Assembly: GCF_009827595.1 (NCBI RefSeq)
Contig: NZ_WTYT01000002.1
Span: 434,001-498,000 of the forward strand
Origin: Altericroceibacterium endophyticum
GTDB lineage: Bacteria > Pseudomonadota > Alphaproteobacteria > Sphingomonadales > Sphingomonadaceae
Direction of reading: 5' to 3'
DNA length: 64,000 bases
Below, in pieces: positions 27,750 to 36,921 of this stretch. A program made the translations under genes and the position numbers. Under the pieces are notes generated by a model, which saw only the letters and a list, made by a program, of their open reading frames with translations, was not told the origin of the DNA and made no database searches. Within the stretch, counting starts at the first letter, position 1. Each line of letters begins with the position of its first letter.

Positions 27750-28186
27750 AGTTCGGCATTCTCCAGATCATGGCCGGTGTTCTGCTGGCGATAGCTGCCG
27801 GTTGCATCGGCGCGTTCGCAGCGGGTGAGTGGCGTGACGGCGAACAAGGCCAGGGATTGCATGCCTTTGTCCACGACAAGCTCGATCTCGATGCGGAGCA
27901 ATCCGCGGCGCTTGAACAGCTGGAAGCCGACTTCGCCATCGAACGCCGACAGCTGGAGCTTTCCCTGCGTGCGGAGAATGCGCAGCTCGCAGCCGCGATG
28001 GATGAGGAGCACGAATACGGACCGCAAGTCTCCGTGGCGATCGACAACGTCCACGCCGCAATGGGTGACTTGCAGAAAGCGACAGTGCGCCATGTCTTTG
28101 CCATGCGCGACTTGCTGACTGAAGAGCAGCGGGCTCAATTCGACAGGCAGGTCTCGGCATCCCTCACCGGCGAAACCGGCGAATGA
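27746..28186 (+). CDS. CnrX-type periplasmic heavy-metal sensor
   Basis: 146 residues with an N-terminal membrane anchor (MAGVLLAIAAGCIGAFAAG) and a helical-hairpin periplasmic domain of the metal-resistance sensor family (CnrX/Spy-like). Candidate ligands H39, H43, E60, H116 and M120 keep the exact spacing of the Ni/Co ligands H42, H46, E63, H119 and M123 of CnrX as I recall them. Metal binding would release the anti-sigma factor. It overlaps the previous gene by 4 bases and lies 6 bases before the sigma gene. Confidence 0.82.
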   Translation: MKFGILQIMAGVLLAIAAGCIGAFAAGEWRDGEQGQGLHAFVHDKLDLDAEQSAALEQLEADFAIERRQLELSLRAENAQLAAAMDEEHEYGPQVSVAIDNVHAAMGDLQKATVRHVFAMRDLLTEEQRAQFDRQVSASLTGETGE

Positions 28187-28192
28187 ACGGCG

Positions 28193-28753
28193 GTGGTCAA
28201 AGAGACGCAGCCCGCTGAACACGATCTGGTAGAGCAGGTCCAGACTGGCAGCCGGTCGGCCTTTGATCGGCTGGTCACGCCACTCGTCCCGCAATTGCTT
28301 ACGCTTGCGCGCCGCATGCTGGGTTCGGCGAGCGAAGCCGAAGATGCCGTGCAGTCCGCTTTGGCATCTGTCTGGGTGGCACGCGCGAAACTCGATCCTG
28401 AACGTCCCCCGGTAGCCTTCCTGACCACGGTAACCCTGAACAAATGTCGCGATGCCCTGCGGCGGCGCAAGGCAGCTCGCTTCTTTGGGTTCGCCGGCAA
28501 CGATTTCGATCTCGACCTTGCCGCCGATGAGCCCGATGCCGGAGTTATCGCAGCAGATCGCCAGGCTTTGGAAAGGGTCCAGCAGGCGATGGAACGCCTC
28601 CCTGTCAGGTTGCGCGAAGCACTGGTGCTGGTGAGCATGGAGGGCATGTCCCAGCGCGAAGCGGCGGAGGTGCTTGGGGTTACAGAAAAGGCGGTCGAGA
28701 CCCGTGTCTACCGTGCGCGAGCGCGCTTGCGGGAGAAATTCGACGGATTCTGA
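28193..28753 (+). CDS. ECF sigma factor (CnrH-like position)
   Basis: 186 residues from GTG 28193. Region 2 is visible (SAFDRLVTPLVPQLLTLARR; SEAEDAVQSALASVWVARAK) as is region 4 with its HTH (LREALVLVSMEGMSQREAAE; GVTEKAVETRVYRARARLR). It should direct RNA polymerase to the copper operons once released by the two upstream proteins. The downstream gene starts 33 bases later, so copA and copB may be in the same transcript or have their own ECF promoter. Confidence 0.9.
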   Translation: MVKETQPAEHDLVEQVQTGSRSAFDRLVTPLVPQLLTLARRMLGSASEAEDAVQSALASVWVARAKLDPERPPVAFLTTVTLNKCRDALRRRKAARFFGFAGNDFDLDLAADEPDAGVIAADRQALERVQQAMERLPVRLREALVLVSMEGMSQREAAEVLGVTEKAVETRVYRARARLREKFDGF

Positions 28754-28785
28754 GGGGTGTTTGCAAAGGCTGCGTAACACTTGGC

Positions 28786-30546
28786 ATGAGCACGAACCCG
28801 ATAAGCATCGATCGCCGCAAATTCCTCTCTGCCAGTGCAGGTGCAGCAAGCCTGATTGGCCTTGGCCATTCAATACCGGCCTGGGCGACCGGCAGTCACG
28901 CAGGGGCGCTGGCTCACAAAGGCAGCGATGTGCTGTCCGGCGAACACCTGACCATGACCGTTGCCGATGCCCGGTTCGCCACCGGCAATCGCCGCGGCCC
29001 TGCTGTGACCGTCAACGGCTCGGTGCCAGGTCCGCTGGTGCGGCTGCGCGAGGGGCAGAACCTCGTCGTCGACCTTCTCAATGAAAGCTCGATGGGCACA
29101 TCTATTCATTGGCATGGCTTACTCGTCCCGTTCCTGATGGATGGAGTGCCGGGTGTGACCATGGCGGCAGTCGAACCGGGCGAAAGCTTCCGCTATGAAT
29201 TTCCCGTCCGCCAGGCGGGCACCTACTGGTGGCATGCCCATACCTTGCAGGAACCGATGGGGCATTACGGCCCGATCATCATCGATCCGGCTGGTGGCGA
29301 TACGCACCAAGTGGACCGTGATTACGTGGTCATGTTGTCGGACTGGTCGCCGATGGACCCGCACGAAGTCATGCGGAAGCTCAAGGTCGGCGAAGCACCC
29401 TTCAATTACCAGAAAACGACAGCAACCGACGATTACCCGCTGTCAGGCGAGGATCGTCGCATGTGGGCGCGGATGCGGATGATGCCGACGGACATCTCCG
29501 ACGTTTCTGCCCCGCTCTACAGCTACCTGATCAACGGGCATGGCCCTGAAGACGGGCTTGAGTTCGCTTTCCGGTCGGGCGAGCGGGTTCGTCTGCGCTT
29601 CATAAACGGATCGGCCATGACCTTCTTCAATGTCCGCATCCCCGGTCTGCCGATGACGGTGATCTCTGCCGACGGGCAGGATGTGCGGCCGGTCGAAGTG
29701 GATGAGTTCCAGATCGGCAACGCCGAAACCTACGACGTGATCGTGGAGCCTGCCGGCGATGCCGCTTTCGCCATTGTTGCCGAGGCAATGGATCGGTCCG
29801 GCATGGGAATCGCTATGTTGGCGAGCCAGCCCGGCGCGCAGGCGGAGGTGCCGCCGCTGCGCGACCCGCCACTGCTGACCATGGCCGACATGGGCATGAG
29901 CCATGGATCTTCCGGCGCAGCCATGGATCACGGCGCGATGGATCATGGCGCTTCGTCCGGGGGCGAGGCGATGGGTGCCATGAACATGCGCGATACCTCG
30001 CTGCTACCACCCAGCGTTGCGGTGGGGCCAGGTGTGGACATGGTTTCCATGAACCCGGTAGATCGCATGGGTGACCCCGGCATCGGGCTCGACAATGTCG
30101 GCCACCGGGTTCTCAATTATCGTCAGCTGATAGCAGCCAACATGAACCGCGACATGCGGCAGCCGACCCGGCTCAAGGAGATTCACCTCACCGGCAACAT
30201 GGAGCGTTACATGTGGTCGTTCGACGGTCAGAAATTCTCTGCCGTGGCCGATGATCCGATCCGTTTCGCCTTCAACGAGCGGGTGCGCGTGAAGCTCGTG
30301 AACGACACAATGATGGCGCACCCGATCCATCTGCACGGTCACTTCTTCGAATTGGTGAACGATGCCCCGCACGGTTACCAGCCGCTGAAGCATACCCTGG
30401 TCGTCCAGCCGGGGGGCAGCGCCCAGTTCGACCTGACGGCGAACGAGCCGGGCGACTGGGCGTTCCACTGTCACCTGATTTACCACATGCACAACGGCAT
30501 GTTCCAGGTGGTCACCGTTCGACCTCTGCAAGGAGGAGAAGGCTGA
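28786..30546 (+). CDS. copA: CopA/PcoA multicopper oxidase
   Basis: 586 residues. A twin-arginine signal (IDRRKFLSASAGAASLIGLG) directs folded export. Three cupredoxin domains carry the copper ligands: TSIHWHGLLVPF, GTYWWHAHT, MAHPIHLHGHFFEL and the C-terminal HCHLIYHMHNGMF. A Met/His-rich insert (MADMGMSHG...MDHGAMDHG) lies near residues 365-400. The enzyme oxidises Cu(I) to the less toxic Cu(II) in the periplasm and sequesters copper. The name copA here is the Pseudomonas-type oxidase, not the P-type ATPase. Confidence 0.94.
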   Translation: MSTNPISIDRRKFLSASAGAASLIGLGHSIPAWATGSHAGALAHKGSDVLSGEHLTMTVADARFATGNRRGPAVTVNGSVPGPLVRLREGQNLVVDLLNESSMGTSIHWHGLLVPFLMDGVPGVTMAAVEPGESFRYEFPVRQAGTYWWHAHTLQEPMGHYGPIIIDPAGGDTHQVDRDYVVMLSDWSPMDPHEVMRKLKVGEAPFNYQKTTATDDYPLSGEDRRMWARMRMMPTDISDVSAPLYSYLINGHGPEDGLEFAFRSGERVRLRFINGSAMTFFNVRIPGLPMTVISADGQDVRPVEVDEFQIGNAETYDVIVEPAGDAAFAIVAEAMDRSGMGIAMLASQPGAQAEVPPLRDPPLLTMADMGMSHGSSGAAMDHGAMDHGASSGGEAMGAMNMRDTSLLPPSVAVGPGVDMVSMNPVDRMGDPGIGLDNVGHRVLNYRQLIAANMNRDMRQPTRLKEIHLTGNMERYMWSFDGQKFSAVADDPIRFAFNERVRVKLVNDTMMAHPIHLHGHFFELVNDAPHGYQPLKHTLVVQPGGSAQFDLTANEPGDWAFHCHLIYHMHNGMFQVVTVRPLQGGEG

Positions 30547-31493
30547 TGCGCAAGACCACGCTGTTGTGCCTGCCCCTTGTTGCCCTGTCGCAGGTGGCTG
30601 TGGCGCAGGACCACGACCATTCCAGCCCCAATTCCGCCGAGGTCACCGCTCCGGTTGAAGAGGAGAGTGCCGACGATCCGCACGCCGGGCATCAGGCGAT
30701 GGATCACTCCGCAATGGATCACGGTGCAGCGCGGGACAGTGCAGAGATACCGCGAGGTCCACCGCCTCCCGAAGCCTTCTCAGGGCCGCTCTTTGCTGCG
30801 GATGCCTTTGTCGGCGAAGAAGAAATGGCCGCGTCGCGCGCGGCGGTCGCTCGTGAGATCAGTGGCCTGCCAGTCTTCTGGTTCCAGGCCGATCGCGCCG
30901 AGTATCGGGCGCGGGGCGGTCAGGATGCCTACCTGTGGGATGTGCAAGGCTATTACGGCGGTGACCTCGACAAGTTCTGGTTCAAGAGCGAAGGTGAGGG
31001 CAACTTCGGCGGTGAACTTGAAAGCGCCGAGGTGCAAGGGCTGTGGAGCCATGCGATCGGTCCTTGGTGGGATCTACAGGCAGGCGTTCGTCAGGACCTC
31101 ACCGGACCGGAGCGCACCCATGCAGTGGTCGGCATCCAGGGACTGGCACCCTACCTTTTCGAGGTCGATGCTGCCGCTTTCCTCTCGACTGAGGGCGACA
31201 TCACGGCACGTATCGAAGCCGAACTTGACCAGCGCATTACCCAGCGCCTGATCCTGCAACCTCGCGCCGAGTTGAACCTGGCCGCGCAAGACATACCCGA
31301 ACTGGGTGTCGGTGCCGGGCTCGACAGCGCCGAACTCGGCTTGCGCTTGCGTTACGAATTTACGCGGCAGTTTGCGCCCTACGTCGGGATCGAGCAGGAA
31401 TGGAAGGTTGGCGGCAGTGCAGACTATGCGCGAGCAGCTGGTGAAGATCCGAGCGTGACCAACTTTGTATTCGGTGTTCGCTTCTGGTTTTGA
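30546..31493 (+). CDS. copB: CopB/PcoB outer-membrane copper resistance protein
   Basis: 315 residues. A signal peptide (LCLPLVALSQVAVAQ) and a His/Met-rich N-terminal stretch (HDHSSP; HAGHQAMDHSAMDHG) are followed by the beta-barrel domain of CopB (WFQADRAEYRARGG; WDVQGYYGGDLDKFWFKSEG; ending FVFGVRFWF with terminal aromatic). It partners CopA in copper export or sequestration at the outer membrane. Start overlaps the copA stop. Confidence 0.94.
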   Translation: MRKTTLLCLPLVALSQVAVAQDHDHSSPNSAEVTAPVEEESADDPHAGHQAMDHSAMDHGAARDSAEIPRGPPPPEAFSGPLFAADAFVGEEEMAASRAAVAREISGLPVFWFQADRAEYRARGGQDAYLWDVQGYYGGDLDKFWFKSEGEGNFGGELESAEVQGLWSHAIGPWWDLQAGVRQDLTGPERTHAVVGIQGLAPYLFEVDAAAFLSTEGDITARIEAELDQRITQRLILQPRAELNLAAQDIPELGVGAGLDSAELGLRLRYEFTRQFAPYVGIEQEWKVGGSADYARAAGEDPSVTNFVFGVRFWF

Positions 31494-31710
31494 AATCAGC
31501 TGAAATCCGACGCAAATCACCTGCATCGGCACGCCATTCTGGTTTCTCCTCCATTTCAGCCCTTAAAAGCCTCTGCTGTGATGTCCGCTTTCAGCTAACC
31601 TGCAATGATGCTTTGATGACCACTATTGGGGCGCGAAGCCGACCAGACCCGTGGCGCTTAAAGGTCCGGATTTGGGACCGGCGCAATGACCGTGATTGGG
31701 GTCGAAACCG

Positions 31711-32160
31711 TTATTGCCCCTGCTCCTCATCAGTATGCGAATAGCCGCCAGAAGTTTGCGGCCACACATCTTCAGGAATTTCCTCGAACACGGTTTTGCC
31801 AGAGGCATACCGCCGCCCGAGCGTCTCGATAAACCCGTCGTAGCGCTTGCGCCCCTTGATCTGCGCCGCTGCCTGATCTTCTTCAGGCAACGGCGGCGTT
31901 ACCGCGAGCCAGAACCGGACAAACAGCGCCAGCGTTTCGATCGTAAGCCCTGTGTTGCGCTCTAACCTCTGTATCTGCCGCGAGAGCCGATCGAGCCGGC
32001 GGGCGAACGCTGCTTCCAGCCGATCTGACCCGTCAGGCGACATATAGGAAGTTACTGCCGCCTCGATTATTGCCGAGCGAGAGATGCGCTTGCGGATCGC
32101 CAGTTCGCTGACCTGTTTCGCAAGTGCGGGCGGAAAATAGACGTTGAGCCGGGTTCGCAT
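31711..32160 (-). CDS. CopG-family ribbon-helix-helix protein of the traG operon
   Basis: 149 residues from ATG 32160, with aggag 7 bases upstream. The N-terminus (RTRLNVYFPPALAKQVSELA, then RKRISRSAIIEAAV) is a ribbon-helix-helix DNA-binding domain. A helical extension follows. In alphaproteobacterial ICEs this gene sits between traG and trbB. Probably a transcriptional regulator or relaxosome helper. Downstream here, instead of trbB, the copper cargo begins. Confidence 0.88.
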   Translation of the reverse strand: MRTRLNVYFPPALAKQVSELAIRKRISRSAIIEAAVTSYMSPDGSDRLEAAFARRLDRLSRQIQRLERNTGLTIETLALFVRFWLAVTPPLPEEDQAAAQIKGRKRYDGFIETLGRRYASGKTVFEEIPEDVWPQTSGGYSHTDEEQGQ

Positions 32161-32169
32161 CACAATCTC

Positions 32170-34146
32170 CTACAGATCAATGCCGTCGTCGGGATTGAGC
32201 GAGGCCTGCCGCGCCAGCCCTTGCATCCGTCGCCGCTGGGCCGATGCGCGCACTACCTCATCAGGATCGTCGTTGACGATCACGAACTCATCGGTTGGCG
32301 AGGCTTCCTCTTGCTTGCTCGCGATATCGACATGCTCGGGCAGTTCCGGTTCGCGGCGTAGCCCGCCATTGGCGGCATCTTCGGCAGGGCGGACAATGCG
32401 GGCGAATTGCTCTGGATCGGCCATAACCTGTCGCCCGGTCCAGTCGTCGGATCGGACCGACGCTCTCGACAGTGCCGGTGCGTCCATGATCCTCTCTGCT
32501 AAGCGCCGATCCCTGAAGTAGCGCGCCTTCTTCGCCCGGATCGGCGGCACGCCCGCGACCATCACGATCTCGTCGTCGGGCGGTAATTGCATCACCTCGC
32601 CGGGCGTCAGCAACTGGCGCCCGGTCTCCTGCCGGGAAACCATCAAGTGCCCGAGCCAGGGCGACAGCCGATGACCGGCATAGTTCTTCATCGCCCGCAT
32701 CTCGGTCGCCGTGCCGAGCGCGTCGGACACGCGCTTGGCGGTACGCTCGTCGTTCGTCGCAAAGCTCACCCGGACATGGCAGTTGTCGAGGATCGCGTTG
32801 TTCGGCCCGTAGGCCTTCTCGATCTGATTAAGCGACTGCGCGATCAGGAAGGCCTTCAATCCGTAGCCCGCCATGAACGCCAGCGCGGACTCGAAGAAGT
32901 CGAGCCGGCCGAGCGCGGGAAATTCATCCAGCATCAGCAGTACGCGATGGCGGTTCGCTTTCGGGATCAATTCCTCGGTCAGTCGGCGACCGATCTGGTT
33001 GAGGATGAGGCGGATGAGCGGCTTGGTGCGCGAGATGTCGCTGGGCGGCACAACGAGATAGAGCGTCGCCGGATGTTCTCCCTCGACCAGATCCGATATG
33101 CGCCATTCGCACGCGCGCGTAACCCGCGCCACGACTGGATCGCGGTAAAGCCCCAGGAACGACATGGCGGTGCTGAGCACGCCCGATCGCTCATTATCGG
33201 ACTTGTTCAGCAATTCGCGCGCAGCGCTGGCGACGACGGGATGGACACCGACCTCGCCCAGATGCGGCGTCGCCAACATAGCCGCCAGCGTTTGCTCGAT
33301 CGTGCGCGTCGGATCGGAGAGGAACGACGCCACGCCGGCGAGCGTCTTGTCCGGTTCCGCATAAAGGACATGCAGGATCGCACCGACCAGCAACGAGTGC
33401 GATGTCTTCTCCCAATGGTTCCGGCGCTCGAGACTGCCCTCGGGATCGACCAGCACGTCGGCGACATTCTGCACGTCGCGCACCTCCCACTGACCGCGCC
33501 GCACTTCGAGCAGCGGATTGTAGGCGGCGGAGGCCGCGTTGGTCGGATCGAACAGCAGCACCCGCCCGTGGCGCGACCTGAAACCGGCGGTGAGTTGCCA
33601 GTTCTCACCCTTGATGTCGTGGACGATCGCCGAGCCGGGCCAAGTCAGTAGCGAGGGAATTACCAGTCCTACGCCCTTGCCCGAACGCGTCGGCGCGAAG
33701 CACAGCACATGTTCGGGACCGTCATGGCGCAGATAGTCGCGGCCGAGCTGGCCCAGCACCACGCCGTCGCCGCCAAGAAGGCCTGCGTCACGCACTTCGC
33801 GCTCGCTGGCCCAGCGCGCCGAGCCGTAGGTTTCGGCGTTCTTCATCTCCCGGGCGCGCCAGACCGACATGGCGATGGCAACGGCGATCGATGCAAACCC
33901 GCCTGAAGCGGCGATGTAGGCGCCAGTGAGGAATATCTTGGGCGCATAGGCATCGAACGAAAACCACCACCAGAAAAAGGCGGGCGGCGGATAGATTGGC
34001 CTCCCGAACGCCACGAACCACGGCGATCCAAGCTCGGGTTGATAGGCGAGCGCCGCAGCGGTCCATTGGGTCGCGCCCCAGACTCCAGCGAGCACGATCA
34101 GGAAGACGATGATCACCTGACCCCAGAGAATTTTCGTGGCGGACAT
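32170..34146 (-). CDS. traG: TraG, type IV coupling protein (VirD4-like)
   Basis: 658 residues. Membrane spans are near the N-terminus (IIVFLIVLAGVWGATQW; IFLTGAYIAASGGFASIAVA). Walker A APTRSGKG lies near residues 151-158 and Walker B VLLMLDEFPALG near 399-410. It recruits the relaxase-DNA complex and pumps it to the Trb channel. It starts 19 bases after the relaxase stop and is followed by copG. Confidence 0.95.
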   Translation of the reverse strand: MSATKILWGQVIIVFLIVLAGVWGATQWTAAALAYQPELGSPWFVAFGRPIYPPPAFFWWWFSFDAYAPKIFLTGAYIAASGGFASIAVAIAMSVWRAREMKNAETYGSARWASEREVRDAGLLGGDGVVLGQLGRDYLRHDGPEHVLCFAPTRSGKGVGLVIPSLLTWPGSAIVHDIKGENWQLTAGFRSRHGRVLLFDPTNAASAAYNPLLEVRRGQWEVRDVQNVADVLVDPEGSLERRNHWEKTSHSLLVGAILHVLYAEPDKTLAGVASFLSDPTRTIEQTLAAMLATPHLGEVGVHPVVASAARELLNKSDNERSGVLSTAMSFLGLYRDPVVARVTRACEWRISDLVEGEHPATLYLVVPPSDISRTKPLIRLILNQIGRRLTEELIPKANRHRVLLMLDEFPALGRLDFFESALAFMAGYGLKAFLIAQSLNQIEKAYGPNNAILDNCHVRVSFATNDERTAKRVSDALGTATEMRAMKNYAGHRLSPWLGHLMVSRQETGRQLLTPGEVMQLPPDDEIVMVAGVPPIRAKKARYFRDRRLAERIMDAPALSRASVRSDDWTGRQVMADPEQFARIVRPAEDAANGGLRREPELPEHVDIASKQEEASPTDEFVIVNDDPDEVVRASAQRRRMQGLARQASLNPDDGIDL

Positions 34147-34165
34147 GGACGCCTCCTTTTCCCGG

Positions 34166-35923
34166 TTACCGACTTAGGCCGCGCTTGCGGCCCAGCATGA
34201 GATCGAGGCTGCCGCTGCTGCGCACCACGCCCGATATCTCGCGGCCAAGCTGACGCTCGATACCGCTCGACCAGGGGACCAGTTGGAAGCCGAGACCGTC
34301 GTCGATCATCGCGAAACGGCCCGAGGCGAGCGCGAGCCGCCGGCGCACCACACCGGTGACCTTTGCGCCAGCTTGCGTTGGGCGGTAGGCGAGCCCGGTC
34401 TCGCCCGCGATCTTCCCGCCGACGCTGTCCAACTCGCGCTTGCGCAGCCTGTCGAGCAAACCGCGCTCGAAGACGGTCCGCTCGCCGAAGCGCCGCGCCA
34501 GCCCCTCGCTCACGAGATGATCGGTGCGCGCGTCCATTGCCCGGCGCACTTCTGCGCCGAACCCGGCATCGGCAATGTCGGCGCCGCGCTCGATCAGCCG
34601 GTGATCGAGCCAAGTCGCGCCGGGCGCCTTGACCTGTGCCGCAAGATCGAGATCGGAGCGCGTGGCGAGGAAAGCTATGGACTTATTGCCATCCCGCGTT
34701 GCGACCGCGCGCAATTCGACGATGCCGCCTGAGTTCGGGCTGTGCTCCAGCGCCTCGATGCCGGGCAGTCGGACATGATGCGTGCGCCCGTCCGTGCCGT
34801 CGATCACGGCATAGGCGCTGCCGGTCAGTTCGTCGTGCAGCCCCTTGTCGATCAATCGACCGGCGATCGGCTTTTCGGGAGCGCCGCTCAGGACCGCATA
34901 GCTCTCGAGCGACCGTTCTTGACCATGTTCCTTGAGCGCCTTGCCGACGGTGCGGATAATATCGCCGCGCGTGCCCAATTCTCGCAGCTTGGCTTGCGCG
35001 CCCTCCGCCACCGCCCATTGGCCGGGCTCGCCCTCGGCTGCGAGCCCCATCGTCTCCAGATGCTGCAGGCGACCGATCATCAATCGGCGTAGTCGCGGGT
35101 CGTCCGGGCCTGCCCGCTCCGGGCGCAGGTCAATCACGCCAAGCTCGTCCGCTGCGCGCGCGATCTCGGTATCGAGGCGTGTCCAACGCTCGGCGGAGAC
35201 TTCGCGGTCGAGGGCGCGCTGCACTTCGTGCTCACGCTTTGGCCCGAGCTCGGCGAGCGCAAGTTCCTCGGCGCGCGAGCGCAGGCCATGTCCGATATAG
35301 TCGCGCGCGATGACGAGATCCTCGCCGCGCTCGTTGACGCCGCGCACCAGCAAATGGACGTGCGGATTATCGGTATTCCAGTGATCGACCGCGACCCAAT
35401 CGAGCGGTGTGCCGAGATCAGCTTCCATCTGGCGCGCGAGGTCGCGGGTATACTCACGAAGGTCTGTCAGCTCGGCCGCGTCTTCGGGCGAGACGATGAT
35501 GCGGAAATGATGCCGGTCATCTTGGCACCGCTTGGCGAAACCGCGATCGTTAGCGTTGTCGCCGTCGGCATCAAACAAGCCCGCGGATGAGCCATCGCGC
35601 GTGACGCCCTCGCGCTTCAAATAGGCGATGTGCGCGGTAAGCGGGGCCATGCGCCGCCCGCCGATCCGATGGCGCACCGGCAGCGCCTTCACCAGCACAC
35701 GCCGGCCCGAAGCGAACAGACGGCCGCGCGCGAAAGAAGTTCGGCCCTTGCCAAAGCTCGACTGTCCACGCCGAGGCGATCCGCCCCAGCCTTTGCGCTT
35801 CGTCCCGCCATGCAGCGCGGCGACGCGCAGAACCTCGGCGACCAGCCCCCGCGAATTGCGGCCTTGCGCCTTGCCGCGCTTTGCCTTGCCTGGCCGGACG
35901 CGAAACTCGCTGTCCTCGCTCAT
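34166..35923 (-). CDS. DUF3363-type relaxase (VirD2/TraI-like)
   Basis: 585 residues from ATG 35923 (MSEDSEFRVRPGKAKRGKAQ). The metal-binding His cluster of the relaxase is formed by RHHFRIIVSPEDA (His 138-139) and NPHVHLLVRG (His 188 and 190). Tyr101 and Tyr158 are possible nucleophiles. The C-terminal half is the DUF3363 region. It would nick oriT, bind the 5' end covalently and pilot the strand through TraG. Cationic N-terminal residues suggest DNA contact. The frame continues upstream into the transglycosylase gene but the ATG is the better start. Confidence 0.92.
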   Translation of the reverse strand: MSEDSEFRVRPGKAKRGKAQGRNSRGLVAEVLRVAALHGGTKRKGWGGSPRRGQSSFGKGRTSFARGRLFASGRRVLVKALPVRHRIGGRRMAPLTAHIAYLKREGVTRDGSSAGLFDADGDNANDRGFAKRCQDDRHHFRIIVSPEDAAELTDLREYTRDLARQMEADLGTPLDWVAVDHWNTDNPHVHLLVRGVNERGEDLVIARDYIGHGLRSRAEELALAELGPKREHEVQRALDREVSAERWTRLDTEIARAADELGVIDLRPERAGPDDPRLRRLMIGRLQHLETMGLAAEGEPGQWAVAEGAQAKLRELGTRGDIIRTVGKALKEHGQERSLESYAVLSGAPEKPIAGRLIDKGLHDELTGSAYAVIDGTDGRTHHVRLPGIEALEHSPNSGGIVELRAVATRDGNKSIAFLATRSDLDLAAQVKAPGATWLDHRLIERGADIADAGFGAEVRRAMDARTDHLVSEGLARRFGERTVFERGLLDRLRKRELDSVGGKIAGETGLAYRPTQAGAKVTGVVRRRLALASGRFAMIDDGLGFQLVPWSSGIERQLGREISGVVRSSGSLDLMLGRKRGLSR

Positions 35924-36161
35924 GACCGAGGCGCTTTCCGCCAAAAACGCCCGATGGTGCCATTCGAACCGTTGAAATCTTTGCCTTTTCCCTTCCGAGC
36001 GACACGCTCGCCGACCGACGCACCCGCATGAAGCCAAGCAAAAGCAATGGTTTGGCAGCGAAACGGGGCGCGCCTTGTATCTTGCAATCGTCTCCCACCC
36101 CGTTTTCCAGCTCCTCCTCCCTTCTGCACAGGTGGAGATATGATGACGCAGACAGCCGGGA

Positions 36162-36917
36162 TCATTGCGGTCGGCCCGTGCCAGCGTGCGGGACGAAGAG
36201 CGTGTCCGTCGGCGCGGGTGATTGCAGCGCCGACGCGTCATCGTGGACGGTTTGCGCACGCTCAGACTGCATATCGCGAGCACCGTCAGATGCAGCGACC
36301 ATGCCGGTCGGCGGCGGCGTGGGAGACAGTCCGGCGGTGCTCGCAGTCCGAACGAATAGCCCGGCGCGGCGCCAGGCATGCGGATCGGCAGGCGTCGCAG
36401 CGACTACCCGAACGGCGCTCGAATAGTCCGATATCGACGTTAGCCTTGTAAGATATGCATGCGTCTCCGCGGGCAGCGGGCGGCCGCGCGATAGGAACTG
36501 ATCGTAGCGACCCGGCCCCGCGTTATAGGCCGCCAGCATCGCGGTCACATTGCCATAGCGGTCGTACATCGCGCGCAAATAGGCTGCGCCCGCCATGATG
36601 TTATCACGCGGGTCGAACGGATCGGACCCGAGACGATGGCGCGCGCGCAGCTGTGCCCAGGTGCTGGGCATAATCTGCATCAGACCCATAGCCCCGGCAT
36701 GCGATATGGCGGTGCGCCTACCAGCGGACTCGACGCGCATCACCGCCCATATCCACGCTTCCGGGATGCCGAAGCGATCCGCAGCTTCTGCGACCTGGCC
36801 CGCATAGGGGCGGCTCGCGGCAACGCTGTTCGCAGGCACGTCCTGCGCCAGGACGGTGCCGGGCGAAGCGAAGCCAGCGAGCAGAAGGATGGCAGGGAAT
36901 AGATGGCGCGACAGCAC
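36162..36917 (-). CDS. Lytic transglycosylase, VirB1-like
   Basis: 251 residues from GTG 36917 (VLSRHLFPAILLLAGFASPG), a signal peptide. The SLT domain shows the catalytic Glu63 in AVMRVESAG, then AGAMGLMQIMPSTW and MLAAYNAGP. It opens peptidoglycan for assembly of the transfer channel. A Ser/Pro/Ala-rich tail follows. It starts 5 bases after the DUF736 stop. Confidence 0.93.
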   Translation of the reverse strand: MLSRHLFPAILLLAGFASPGTVLAQDVPANSVAASRPYAGQVAEAADRFGIPEAWIWAVMRVESAGRRTAISHAGAMGLMQIMPSTWAQLRARHRLGSDPFDPRDNIMAGAAYLRAMYDRYGNVTAMLAAYNAGPGRYDQFLSRGRPLPAETHAYLTRLTSISDYSSAVRVVAATPADPHAWRRAGLFVRTASTAGLSPTPPPTGMVAASDGARDMQSERAQTVHDDASALQSPAPTDTLFVPHAGTGRPQ

Positions 36918-36921
36918 GGTC

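Noticed and set aside
27734-28873. Minus-strand open frame of about 380 codons
   Set aside because: Antisense to the CnrX-like and sigma genes, which have strong family motifs and overlapping starts.
32587-33651. Long plus-strand open frame
   Set aside because: It is antisense to traG, whose product has clear Walker motifs. High-GC DNA gives long antisense frames, and this one matches no family.
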